NCBI RefSeq assembly: GCF_900108475.1
Contig: NZ_FNWO01000004.1
Coordinates: 1-64,000, forward strand
From: Magnetospirillum fulvum
GTDB lineage: Bacteria > Pseudomonadota > Alphaproteobacteria > Rhodospirillales > Magnetospirillaceae
Length of the DNA: 64,000 bases
Reading direction: 5' to 3'
Position numbers and translations under genes: made by a program
Part shown: in pieces, positions 1-7,212 of the stretch
Numbering within the stretch: the stretch's first letter is position 1
How the letters are laid out: each line of letters opens with the position of its first letter
Notes under the pieces: model-generated
The model's database searches: none
The model's input: only the letters and a program-made list of their open reading frames with translations
Told to the model about the DNA's origin: nothing

Positions 1-1
1 C

Positions 2-421
2 TGCACCGGTGTCGAAATGTTCCGCAAGCTGCTCGATCAGGGTGAGGCTGGCGACAACATCGGCGCTCTGCTGCGTGGCACCAAGCGTGAAGACGTCGAG
101 CGTGGCCAGGTTCTGGCGGCGCCGGGCTCGATCACGCCCCACACCAAGTTCGAAGCCGAAGCCTACATCCTGACCAAGGAAGAAGGCGGACGTCACACCC
201 CGTTCTTCACCAATTATCGTCCGCAGTTCTACTTCCGCACCACCGACGTCACCGGCGTCGTGTCGCTGCCGGAAGGCACCGAAATGGTGATGCCGGGCGA
301 CAACGTGAAGATGAGTGTCGTGCTGATCGCTCCGATCGCGATGGATCAGGGCCTGCGTTTCGCTATCCGTGAAGGCGGTCGTACCGTCGGCGCCGGCGTG
401 GTGGCCAAGGTCCTCGAGTAG
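2..421 (+). CDS. tuf: Elongation factor Tu, C-terminal part (5' end outside the window)
   Basis: The reading frame is open from base 2 and gives the end of EF-Tu, the GTPase that delivers aminoacyl-tRNA to the ribosome. Domain II/III sequence is clear: [24 protein letters not shown], then [20 protein letters not shown] and a final [16 protein letters not shown]. It ends normally with TAG at 419-421. A strong terminator follows at once and unrelated genes come next. This copy is therefore not followed by rpsJ as in the str operon, and is probably one of two tuf copies (inference). Confidence 0.97.
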   Translation, partial: CTGVEMFRKLLDQGEAGDNIGALLRGTKREDVERGQVLAAPGSITPHTKFEAEAYILTKEEGGRHTPFFTNYRPQFYFRTTDVTGVVSLPEGTEMVMPGDNVKMSVVLIAPIAMDQGLRFAIREGGRTVGAGVVAKVLE

Positions 422-450
422 TCTCGACGGTCCTATAATACGCGACGATG

Positions 451-480
451 CGCCCGGAGCTTACCGCTCCGGGCGTTTTC
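451..480 (+). terminator. Rho-independent terminator of tuf
   Basis: A perfect 10-bp stem (451-460 with 466-475) closes a 5-base loop and is followed by TTTT. It lies 30 bases after the tuf stop codon. Confidence 0.93.
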
Positions 481-556
481 GTTGGTGGGAACCCGGCGGA
501 CGTGTCCGCCCCCACCGATCCAAAGGCGATAGCCCGCCCTCATGCGCCATGCCATC

Positions 557-585
557 TTGCCTCGCGCTCGCAGGGTGTCTAATAT
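557..585 (+). promoter_or_regulatory. Sigma-70-type promoter for the gene at 614
   Basis: TTGCCT (557-562) and TAATAT (580-585) are separated by exactly 17 bases and lie about 30 bases before the ATG at 614. The -10 box is unusually good for this GC-rich sequence. Confidence 0.6.
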
Positions 586-613
586 TCCCAGCCTAACGAT
601 CGAGGGGACAGCG

Positions 614-958
614 ATGGCCAAGGTGGTAAGCGGACTCGCGCAGGGGACCAAGCTTGTGGCGAAAGGAACTCGCCTTGTGGCGCTGTTCCTGATCAAGCTG
701 TCGAGCCTCCTGGTGCGAATGACCGGGCGCTTCGGATTGGCCTTTGCCCATTCCTCCAACGAGACCAAGACCACGACCCTGACCGCGTTGCTCTGTGCCG
801 TCGGCGGCATCGTGCTGTCGCCGTTCGTCGAGATCACCGTGATGGGCAGCAGCGTTTCCAGCGTGCTGATCCTGGCCCTGTTGGGGCTGGTGATCGGCGC
901 ACTGATCGGCTACAGCGCCGTCAAGAAGGTCCGGGACGGGGTCAAGTCCGGATCGTAA
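614..958 (+). CDS. Small two-helix membrane protein, unrecognised
   Basis: A 114-residue protein of unknown function. The ATG at 614 is preferred over upstream in-frame starts because GAGGGGA precedes it and a good promoter ends at 585. The N-terminal half is a basic amphipathic stretch with a hydrophobic patch (ALFLIKLSSLLV). The C-terminal half has two clear membrane segments, LTALLCAVGGIVLSPFVEI and VLILALLGLVIGALIGYSAV, and a short basic tail. It is the first of a run of plus-strand genes leading to the vWA/phosphatase/kinase triad and may belong to that locus, but it has its own promoter and a 143-base gap follows. Confidence 0.7.
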   Translation: MAKVVSGLAQGTKLVAKGTRLVALFLIKLSSLLVRMTGRFGLAFAHSSNETKTTTLTALLCAVGGIVLSPFVEITVMGSSVSSVLILALLGLVIGALIGYSAVKKVRDGVKSGS

Positions 959-1032
959 GGACTTTTCCGGCCCCGGCCCGGTTCGGGCGGGGATCGGCTG
1001 ATCGATCGTCCGGGGGGAATCGGTCGCGCCGC

Positions 1033-1062
1033 TTGCCGGTTACGGAACTGGAGCGGCATACT
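1033..1062 (+). promoter_or_regulatory. Sigma-70-type promoter for the gene at 1102
   Basis: TTGCCG (1033-1038) and CATACT (1057-1062) with an 18-base spacer, 40 bases before the ATG. The paralogous gene at 2819 has a similar promoter in the same place. Confidence 0.5.
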
Positions 1063-1101
1063 CTCTTCGGATCTTGACACCATAGGTTTCGAGGGACGGA
1101 T

Positions 1102-1557
1102 ATGACGGAGAACGGTGGGCGAGAGCTGCAAAGCGTCGAGCCGGTTGCGACGACGGTTCCGGCGGAGCGGGCGTTGAGCCTGACCCAGACCGATTCGCTT
1201 GATCTGAGCGGCCTGTCGGATGAACAGGTCTCGTTGATCAAACGGCAACATGCCGACGGGATGGTTTCGATCCAGGTCAAGGCGGCCGAGATGAAGTTGG
1301 ACGTGTCGGCGCTTGATGCGGCGCTGACCTCGTTCACCGACCAGACCGCCAAAGCGAGTCAGGCCGGGGCGCACGCCACCATCCAGCACTCGCAGACCAG
1401 CGCGATCGGCAAGACCGAAGTGGTGATCGGCAATACCGAGCGCGCCGCCGCCGGGCGTTTCGCCGGGTTTTCCGAGGCGGTGCAGAAGTACATTTTGTGG
1501 ATCGTCGGGGCCGTCGCGGTTCTGGTGATCCTGGGCAGTACGGTGATGGGCCGCTAG
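1102..1557 (+). CDS. Tail-anchored membrane protein, copy A of a duplicated family
   Basis: A 151-residue protein that I do not recognise. Residues 1-118 are predicted soluble and mostly polar or helical. One hydrophobic segment at about 130-149 (ILWIVGAVAVLVILG) ends two residues before the C-terminus, so the protein should be tail-anchored with its bulk in the cytoplasm. Residues 1-118 align without gaps with the protein at 2819-3277. From residue 46 to 118 they differ at only four positions, all conservative, while the linker and membrane segment are unrelated. The next gene starts four bases after the stop, suggesting one transcript with 1561 and 1851. It carries no catalytic motif I know, so a scaffold or substrate role for the nearby kinase/phosphatase is inference. 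Confidence 0.8.
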   Translation: MTENGGRELQSVEPVATTVPAERALSLTQTDSLDLSGLSDEQVSLIKRQHADGMVSIQVKAAEMKLDVSALDAALTSFTDQTAKASQAGAHATIQHSQTSAIGKTEVVIGNTERAAAGRFAGFSEAVQKYILWIVGAVAVLVILGSTVMGR

Positions 1558-1560
1558 CCG

Positions 1561-1851
1561 ATGTTCAGACGCGACATCATTCTTCGGCAACCCCAGGACG
1601 CGGTCCGTGAATTGGCGCGGTTTCGCGCCGGTCTCGACCGTTCCGGGCTGCCGGACGTGACCGCCGCTCTGCTCGCCGAGCAGGTCGAAAGCACCTTGCT
1701 GCAATTTCAATCCCAGATGTCGATCCCCCACGTCAAAAAGATCGTTGCCGATCGCGTGCTGGAGGGGGACGGGTATCGGGTGTCGATCGAGATCAGGCTT
1801 GGTCGTGAAAGTCTTTTGGCGAAAGTGATGCGCCTGTTTCGGGGGGGGTAA
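1561..1851 (+). CDS. Unrecognised 96-residue protein
   Basis: A small soluble basic protein (begins MFRRDIILRQ) with no signal peptide or membrane segment and no family I recognise. The pattern is a helical first half (AVRELARFRAGLD, DVTAALLAEQVESTLLQF) and a second half with alternating strand-like segments (VKKIVADRVLEGDGYRVSIEIRLG). It sits between the tail-anchored gene, four bases upstream, and the next gene, whose ATG overlaps its TAA as TAATG. The three genes are probably translated together. Confidence 0.7.
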   Translation: MFRRDIILRQPQDAVRELARFRAGLDRSGLPDVTAALLAEQVESTLLQFQSQMSIPHVKKIVADRVLEGDGYRVSIEIRLGRESLLAKVMRLFRGG

Positions 1852-2672
1852 TGGGACTGGCCCGTCGCCATATCCAGGAAGCCCAGGAGTTCTCTCGCGA
1901 GGTCGGGGGCCTTGATGCCGAGGTCAAGGCCTACTTTTTCTCGCTCGATCGCGAGCAGCTTGACCTCCTGTTGAAGGAATACGGCAAGAAGTACAGTCCG
2001 CAGGCGGCCAGCTATGCCCGCCAGGCGATTCCGAAGTGGCGGGCGGGTTCGACCAAGATGTCGGGCACCGTGATGAAGCGGCTGTTCGACCTGTTGCCGC
2101 CGTTGATGCCGCTTCATATGAAGTTCGATCTGGCCGAGCGGGTCTGGCTCCATTTCGGCCCGGCGTCCCGCCACGAATATGTGATCGGCCCCAATGCCGA
2201 TGTCGCCGAGTTGATCGCCTTGGTGTGCGGCAAGCTCGACGAGGTGGTGATCCCCTACGAACTGGAAGAGGCGGTGCCGCACCGCTTCCACTGGCTGTCG
2301 GCGGGTGACGTCAAGGTCAAGGAAAAGCTGCTGAACCATTCCCGTCAGGTTCAGAAGACGCTGGCGGCGGAAAAGCTGTCGCTGGAAATCCCGGTGTTGC
2401 AGCGTCAGGTCCGCGATCACGCCGACATCACCCGGCTGGCCCGCATCGAGCTGAAAATCCACAAACACAGCGTCATCGTCTCGGTCGAAAAGGCGATGAA
2501 CCGCAAGGTGATGGAAAAGGCCCCGGACGCGATCATCAGCCCCGATAGCCAGCGCAATTGGCTGCGCCTGCTGATTGGCACCGTGCTGGTCTCCTTCATT
2601 CTGTCCCGTCAGGTGGTATGGTCCACCCTGTTCGAAATCGTTGCGCGGCTGGAGTTTCTTCTGCCGTTCTGA
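1851..2672 (+). CDS. Unrecognised 273-residue protein with a C-terminal membrane anchor
   Basis: The family is not recognised. It starts within the stop codon of the preceding gene (TAATG). The first 180 residues are a mixed helical region rich in Arg, Lys and Trp. A helical stretch with possible coiled-coil character follows (VKEKLLNHSRQVQKTLAAEKLSLEIPVLQRQV). A hydrophobic segment near residues 244-262 (LRLLIGTVLVSFILS) precedes a short tail. A large cytoplasmic body with a C-terminal anchor repeats the design of the two duplicated proteins on either side. This suggests a membrane-attached assembly, but no enzyme motif is visible. Confidence 0.72.
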   Translation: MGLARRHIQEAQEFSREVGGLDAEVKAYFFSLDREQLDLLLKEYGKKYSPQAASYARQAIPKWRAGSTKMSGTVMKRLFDLLPPLMPLHMKFDLAERVWLHFGPASRHEYVIGPNADVAELIALVCGKLDEVVIPYELEEAVPHRFHWLSAGDVKVKEKLLNHSRQVQKTLAAEKLSLEIPVLQRQVRDHADITRLARIELKIHKHSVIVSVEKAMNRKVMEKAPDAIISPDSQRNWLRLLIGTVLVSFILSRQVVWSTLFEIVARLEFLLPF

Positions 2673-2753
2673 CCGTCCCGCCTTTGTCCCTCCGGACCGG
2701 CCGCCGGGGCAATGGGACGGCGGCGAATTGTCTCGCTCTGGCGGCGGGCCGAC

Positions 2754-2782
2754 TTGTCTGAGGGAGTCCGCCACGGCATAAT
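2754..2782 (+). promoter_or_regulatory. Sigma-70-type promoter for the gene at 2819
   Basis: TTGTCT (2754-2759) and CATAAT (2777-2782) with a 17-base spacer, 36 bases before the ATG. Position and -10 sequence parallel those before the paralogue at 1102. Confidence 0.55.
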
Positions 2783-2818
2783 CGCCGCCGGCTGAAACAT
2801 TGGTTCGGGGGTCATTGT

Positions 2819-3277
2819 ATGTCTGAGGCAACGGGGCGGGAATTGCAGAGCGTCGAGCCGGTCGTGGCGAATGTCCCGGCCGAGCGGGCGATCAATCTCG
2901 CACAGAGTGACGTGCTTAATCTGAGCGGGCTGAACGACAGCCAGATCGCCGAGATCAAACGGCAACATGCCGACGGCATGGTTTCGGTTCAGGTCAAGGC
3001 CGCCGAGATGAAGTTGGACGTCACCGCGCTGGATGCGGCGCTGACCTCGTTCACCGACCAGACCGCCAAGGCGAGTCAGGCCGGAGCCCATGCCACCATC
3101 CAGCATTCGCAGACCAGTTCGATCGGCAAGACCGAAGTGGTGATCGGCAACACCGACCGCGCCGCCGCCGGAAAGATCAATTCCGGCTCGAACGCCCATC
3201 TTCGCACCCTGCTGGTCGTCGCCGTCGTCGCGATCGCCGTCGTGGTGCTGGCCGGGCTGTTCCGCGGCCATCCGTGA
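2819..3277 (+). CDS. Tail-anchored membrane protein, copy B of a duplicated family
   Basis: A 152-residue paralogue of the protein at 1102-1557. The cytoplasmic part is almost the same (69 of 73 residues identical over 46-118, including IKRQHADGMVS and QVKAAEMKLDV). The C-terminal segment is different: SGSNAHLRT, then a membrane helix LLVVAVVAIAVVVLAGLF and the tail RGHP. Nucleotide identity in the shared part is also very high, so either the duplication is recent or gene conversion keeps the soluble part alike. It has its own promoter and lies 195 bases before the vWA gene. Function unknown. Confidence 0.8.
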   Translation: MSEATGRELQSVEPVVANVPAERAINLAQSDVLNLSGLNDSQIAEIKRQHADGMVSVQVKAAEMKLDVTALDAALTSFTDQTAKASQAGAHATIQHSQTSSIGKTEVVIGNTDRAAAGKINSGSNAHLRTLLVVAVVAIAVVVLAGLFRGHP

Positions 3278-3472
3278 CGTCTTGACTTGGGCGGCGTTGG
3301 ACCAAACGGTCCCGCCGCCGTCTCGAAAGTCCCGGCGTGCGCCCGCCCGCGCGCCCTTTGCCGCCCTTTCCCGGGATTTGCGTCGGTTTTGGACGTCGTT
3401 TTCGGGGATCGCGGCTTTCTCCGGCGCGATCTTCAATGATACACTGCGCCACGTTTCAGTCCGGGGGAGCCT

Positions 3473-4306
3473 ATGCCTTATACCGCCGATATCAGTCGTT
3501 CGACGCCGACCTGTTTTCTGTTCGTGATCGATCAGTCGGGGTCAATGGACGAGATTCTGGATTCGGGCGAATCCAAGGCTGAGTTCGTCGCCAATGTTTT
3601 GAACAAGACGCTCTATCAGTTGGTGATTCGCAGCACCCGCGCCGATGGTGTCCGCAATTACTTCGATGTCGGCGTCATCGCCTATGGCGGGGCCGGGGTC
3701 GGCTCGGGCTTTCGCGGCGCGCTCAGCAGCGGCATCATCCACCCGCTGTCGGAGATCGAGGCCAACGTGCTGCGGGTCGATGAGAAGCACAAGAAGGTCA
3801 GCGACGGCGCCGGTGGTCTGGTCGAGGTCTCGGTCAAGTTCCCGGTCTGGTTCGAAGCGGTCAACGAAGGCGGCACCCCGATGTGCGAGGCGATGCACAA
3901 GGTCGCCGAAGTGCTGGTCGAATGGTGCGATGCCCATCCCGGCAGCTATCCGCCCACCATCATCCATGTCACCGACGGGCAATCGACCGATGGCGACCCG
4001 TCGCGGATCGCCGACGGCTTGAAGCAGATCGCCACCCAGGACGGCACCTGCCTGCTGTTCAACCTGCATATCGACCGCACCGGCGGATCGGCGGTGTTGT
4101 TCCCGGCGACCGAGCGCGGCTTGCCGGATTCCTATTCGAAGATGCTGTACCGGATGTCGAGCGTGTTTCCGCCGCATCTGGTCGCGGCGGCGCAGGCCAA
4201 GGGCCATGAGGTCGAAGAGGATTCCCGCTTCTTCGGCTACAAGGCCAATATCGAGGAGATCGTCGACTTCTTCGAGATCGGCACCCAGGCGGCCAATCTG
4301 CGGTAG
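3473..4306 (+). CDS. vWA-domain protein, TerY-like member of a vWA/PP2C/kinase triad
   Basis: A 277-residue cytoplasmic protein made of one von Willebrand factor A domain. The metal-ion-dependent adhesion site is complete: D20-x-S22-x-S24 in FVIDQSGSMDE, T135 in EGGTPM, and D168 in HVTDGQS. It therefore probably binds Mg or Mn and a partner's acidic residue. There is no signal peptide. A PP2C phosphatase follows after 20 bases and a kinase-like protein after that, the arrangement known as the TerY-P triad in the tellurium-resistance (Ter) stress-system literature. GGGGGAGCC before the ATG is a plausible ribosome site. It is longer than E. coli TerY (about 212 residues) and has an insert around residues 105-125. 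TerC, TerD and TelA genes are not seen nearby. Confidence 0.88.
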   Translation: MPYTADISRSTPTCFLFVIDQSGSMDEILDSGESKAEFVANVLNKTLYQLVIRSTRADGVRNYFDVGVIAYGGAGVGSGFRGALSSGIIHPLSEIEANVLRVDEKHKKVSDGAGGLVEVSVKFPVWFEAVNEGGTPMCEAMHKVAEVLVEWCDAHPGSYPPTIIHVTDGQSTDGDPSRIADGLKQIATQDGTCLLFNLHIDRTGGSAVLFPATERGLPDSYSKMLYRMSSVFPPHLVAAAQAKGHEVEEDSRFFGYKANIEEIVDFFEIGTQAANLR

Positions 4307-4326
4307 GGCGAAGAGGAGGGCAGGCC

Positions 4327-5034
4327 ATGCGCCCGCTGTTCGAAGCCCAGGTGCCCAAGCTGGAGGCGGCTCCGCACGAGATCGAGGATGCCGCCTGCTC
4401 CTGGCCGCAGCGTGGGCTGTACGCGGTCAGCGATGGGGCCAGCGAATCCTATCATTCCGCCTCGTGGGCGCGGGTGCTGGTGCGGCGCTTTATCGCCCAT
4501 CCCGCGCTGGGGGCGGAGTGGCTGGCCGAGGCGATCACCGAGTACAATACCGGCTTCGACCGCGCGGCGATGTCGTGGAGCGCCCAGGCGGCGTTCGATC
4601 GTGGCTCGTTCGCGACTCTCTTGGGCCTGTCGGTGTCGCGGCCCGAAGAACGGGTGCGGCTGCTGGCGGTGGGAGACTCGCTGGCGGTGCTGGTGTCGGG
4701 CGGGCATCTGGTCGCCTCGTTTCCCTATGAGCGGCCCGAGCAATTCGACGCCCGGCCGATGCTGCTCTCGACCGTGTCCGAGCGCAACGAGGCGCTGCTG
4801 CGTCCGGCCAATCTTCAGGCGATGACCGCCGAATGGGGCCTGAAAGGGATCGTCAATCCCCGTATCATGCTGATGACCGATGCTTTGGGAGCCTGGTTGC
4901 TGGCCGAGGCCGACGCGCGGATCGAAGAATTGCTGACCCTGCCCTCGGCCGCCGCCTTCTCGCGGCTGGTGATCGAGGAACGCGCCGCCGGGCGGATGCG
5001 CCGCGACGATTGCACCCTCGTGGTGCTGGGGTAG
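4327..5034 (+). CDS. PP2C-family serine/threonine phosphatase of the triad
   Basis: A 235-residue single-domain PP2C-like phosphatase. The metal-binding and catalytic landmarks are in order: E20-D21 (HEIEDAA), D36-G37 (YAVSDGASES), G116-D117 (LAVGDSL), D185 (MLMTDALG) and D227-D228 (RRDDCTLVV). It should remove phosphate from Ser or Thr, most naturally from targets of the adjacent kinase. Spacing is 20 bases from the vWA gene and 5 bases to the kinase start, so the three are probably one operon. It has no sensor or membrane domain of its own. The family assignment rests on motif order. Confidence 0.85.
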   Translation: MRPLFEAQVPKLEAAPHEIEDAACSWPQRGLYAVSDGASESYHSASWARVLVRRFIAHPALGAEWLAEAITEYNTGFDRAAMSWSAQAAFDRGSFATLLGLSVSRPEERVRLLAVGDSLAVLVSGGHLVASFPYERPEQFDARPMLLSTVSERNEALLRPANLQAMTAEWGLKGIVNPRIMLMTDALGAWLLAEADARIEELLTLPSAAAFSRLVIEERAAGRMRRDDCTLVVLG

Positions 5035-5039
5035 CGCCG

Positions 5040-6314
5040 ATGGCCTACCCGTCGCCCGATCAGTACAACGACGCGCTCCAGGCCCCGCACCTTGCCTTTG
5101 ACGATCCGGTGTTGCGGGCGGGCAAGGTCGTCCTGAACGATAAGGGGCTGCCCCAGGCCTATGGCGGCGGCTTTGCCGTCACCTACGCCGTTTCCCACGC
5201 GCGGCGCAAATATGCCGTCCGCTGTTTCCACAAGGAAGCCCGCGACCTGCAAGACCGCTATGCCCGGATCGGCGAGGCGCTGTCGGGCGGCGGCGGCGGT
5301 GGGCATTTCGTCGGCTTCGATTATCAGCCGAATGGGGTGCGGGTGATGGGCAAGGCCTATCCCCTGGTCAAGATGGATTGGGTCAACGGCATTCCGCTCG
5401 GGATTTGGCTGGAGCGCAACCACCGCCGTAAATCGGCGCTGACCCCGCTGATCGCCCGCCTGCGCGAGTTGGAACGCCACTTGCGGACGCGCGGGCTGGC
5501 CCATGGCGATCTTCAGAACGGCAATATCCTGGTCCAGGATGGCGGGCTGAAGCTGATTGATTACGACGGGATGTTCGCCCCTGGCCTCGCCGTCGGCGAC
5601 GGGAACGAGGTCGGCCACCGCCACTTCCAGCACCCCACCCGCAAGGGCGAGCATTTCGGTCCCGAGATGGACCGCTTTTCCTTCATCGTGCTCGATCTCA
5701 GCCTGCGCGCCCTGGTCAAGGAACCCGGCCTGTTCCGCCGCCACGCCAACGGCGAGAACATCCTGTTTTCCGCCGCCGATTATCTCGACCCCGCCCAGTC
5801 CAAGGTGTTTTCCGATCTGCGCGCGATCCGCTCGCTGGCCAAGGATGTCGAGAAATTCGCCGCTTTGTGCACCGGGCCGCTGGCCGAGATTCCGACGCTC
5901 GAGGATTTCGTCGGCGTCCCTCCGCCCCCGCCGCCCAGGCCGCAGCCGGTGGTGCCGAAGAAAAGCCCCAACCAGATGCTGCTCGAAGACTTGCAGCGGA
6001 CCCCGGGCGAGGCCCTGCCGCCCGATCTGCTGCTCGCCGATGGCGAGCCGCAGGGGCCGATCTATCAGCCGCCGGGAACGGTGGTCGGAGCCGCGCCGCA
6101 ATGGCTGGTCGTCGCCGGTGTCGCCGCTCAATTGCTGTGGCTGGGGGCGAAGATGGGCGGGCAGGCCGCCATCGACGTCGCCGCTCGCCAGATCGAAACC
6201 CTGGCCCACGACCACCTTCCCGATACGCCGCCGACTCCCGCCGCTTTGGCCGGAAAGGCGCTGTCCTCGCTGAAACAGGCGGCGGGACGCTGGTTCGGGT
6301 CGAAGCGAGGTTAG
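5040..6314 (+). CDS. Protein-kinase-like protein with C-terminal membrane segment
   Basis: A 424-residue Hanks-type kinase fold. The glycine-rich loop is YGGGFAVTY (residues 41-49). The catalytic loop is H155-G-D157-LQNGN162-ILV, and the metal-binding motif is LIDYDGM (D174/D176). The usual beta-3 lysine is an arginine (YAVR61CF). K65, four residues on, is the nearest lysine. After the kinase domain come a proline-rich linker (residues 294-306), a hydrophobic segment at about 353-373 (WLVVAGVAAQLLWLG) and a basic tail. The ATG at 5040 is chosen because it lies 5 bases after the phosphatase stop. The frame is open further upstream, but that part overlaps the phosphatase gene and reads as low-complexity Arg/Ala/Gly. 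It is the third gene of the vWA/PP2C/kinase triad. Confidence 0.85.
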   Translation: MAYPSPDQYNDALQAPHLAFDDPVLRAGKVVLNDKGLPQAYGGGFAVTYAVSHARRKYAVRCFHKEARDLQDRYARIGEALSGGGGGGHFVGFDYQPNGVRVMGKAYPLVKMDWVNGIPLGIWLERNHRRKSALTPLIARLRELERHLRTRGLAHGDLQNGNILVQDGGLKLIDYDGMFAPGLAVGDGNEVGHRHFQHPTRKGEHFGPEMDRFSFIVLDLSLRALVKEPGLFRRHANGENILFSAADYLDPAQSKVFSDLRAIRSLAKDVEKFAALCTGPLAEIPTLEDFVGVPPPPPPRPQPVVPKKSPNQMLLEDLQRTPGEALPPDLLLADGEPQGPIYQPPGTVVGAAPQWLVVAGVAAQLLWLGAKMGGQAAIDVAARQIETLAHDHLPDTPPTPAALAGKALSSLKQAAGRWFGSKRG

Positions 6315-6368
6315 GGGATTTGGGGCCTATTGGGGGCTTGACCCCCAAGCCCCGCTGTCGCGGCTGGG

Positions 6369-6410
6369 CTACCGCCCAGACCCGTTCGGAGGCGCAGCCT
6401 CCAAACCTCC
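6369..6410 (+). repeat. 42-bp repeat, copy 1 (contains GGAGGC-GCA-GCCTCC hairpin)
   Basis: Matches 7004-7045 at 41 of 42 bases. Weaker similarity continues for about 30 bases on the 3' side (AGAGTTCGGGAGG versus AGGGTTCGGGAGG). Just upstream is a further small palindrome, TTGGGGGCTTGACCCCCAA. With copy 2 it brackets the HTH-containing islet. Confidence 0.85.
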
Positions 6411-6494
6411 CGTTTCAATAATAGGGAGAGTTCGGGAGGAAGCATAAAAATGGATGCGGGGAAGGCACGCCTCCCCGCCCCGTGACGGCATGCA

Positions 6495-6674
6495 CTAAGG
6501 CGAGGCCGAGATATCTGCGAACTTCTTGCCGGTTTTGATTTCAGCTATCCGACCTGGGTTCACATCATAGTCCGCTGCAATGCGGTTGAGAAAATCACCC
6601 TCACGGATGCGTTTCTTAATATTCGGCACATCTGTCGGACGGATTTTATAGCTCGGCTTGCGTTTGCTCGACAT
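6495..6674 (-). CDS. Small helix-turn-helix-like protein, 59 residues
   Basis: A short gene on the minus strand from ATG (complement of 6672-6674) to TAG (6495-6497). An excellent ribosome site, AAGGAG, lies 8 bases before the start. The protein begins MSSKRKPSYKIRPTDVPNIK. It then shows a segment that looks like a two-helix DNA-binding unit (REGDFLNRIAADYDVN and PGRIAEIKTGKKFADI). I believe similar short proteins occur in proteobacteria and phages, but I cannot name a family. Base composition is much lower in GC than the surroundings, suggesting transfer. It lies between two copies of a 42-bp repeat. Confidence 0.65.
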   Translation of the reverse strand: MSSKRKPSYKIRPTDVPNIKKRIREGDFLNRIAADYDVNPGRIAEIKTGKKFADISASP

Positions 6675-7003
6675 ATAAAGATCTCCTTATGTCGATAGCG
6701 AAACCGTCTTGAACAAGGAGTTCAATCCGTGTAGCGTGAAAGCACGAACGCGGGGGTAGATCTCCTTGCAGTCCGCGCCAGTTTCAGCGAACACGCGGAC
6801 TGTGCCCCGTAAACGCCCCGGTGTTGGCTCACCGGGGCGTAAACGTGTTGTTGGACACTCACTGATATGGATTCCACGTTCCGTGGTAGGAGTCGAGTCC
6901 AATTTCACTATATATTGATGAAATCCTCGTAATCCTCTCTATCTCGGCTGCTTGAAGTGGGCGTGAGGCGCTTCGGCCTCTCTGTCCGACACGCCGCTGT
7001 TCC
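6675..7003. other. AT-richer intergenic stretch upstream of the HTH gene
   Basis: No confident gene. On the minus strand a 73-codon open frame (6687-6908, GTG start) ends 12 bases before the HTH gene and could be a co-transcribed partner, but it matches nothing I recognise. The stretch also holds a perfect 11-bp stem with a 6-base loop (6813-6823 with 6830-6840) lacking a T run on either strand. It could be a regulatory hairpin. Confidence 0.4.
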
Positions 7004-7045
7004 CTACCGCCCAGACCCGTTCGGAGGCGCAGCCTCCAAGCCTCC
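7004..7045 (+). repeat. 42-bp repeat, copy 2
   Basis: Differs from copy 1 (6369-6410) at one base. It is followed by further palindromes (CGGGAGGCTTGCCTCCCG, and TTGGGGGC/GCCCCCAA around 7105-7125). Palindromic intergenic repeats of this type suggest a REP-like family in this genome. Confidence 0.85.
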
Positions 7046-7212
7046 TTTTTCTTATGAATCAATAGAATAGAGGGTTCGGGAGGCTTGCCTCCCGATGCGG
7101 GGATTGGGGGCGCAAAGCCCCCAAGGGACGCCGAATAGCTTTGTTCCTCTTGTCGCCGACGGGCAAAGGCGGTCACACTCAAATCCGCCTTTGTCAGAGC
7201 GGAGACGACGCG

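Noticed and set aside
4833-5039. Extended N-terminus for the triad kinase
   Set aside because: The extra 69 codons overlap the phosphatase gene in another frame and encode Arg/Ala/Gly-rich sequence. An ATG 5 bases after the phosphatase stop gives a sensible start.
6687-6908. 73-codon minus-strand frame upstream of the small HTH gene
   Set aside because: GTG start, no ribosome site, no recognised family, and it spans the 11-bp stem-loop. Left as a possibility only.
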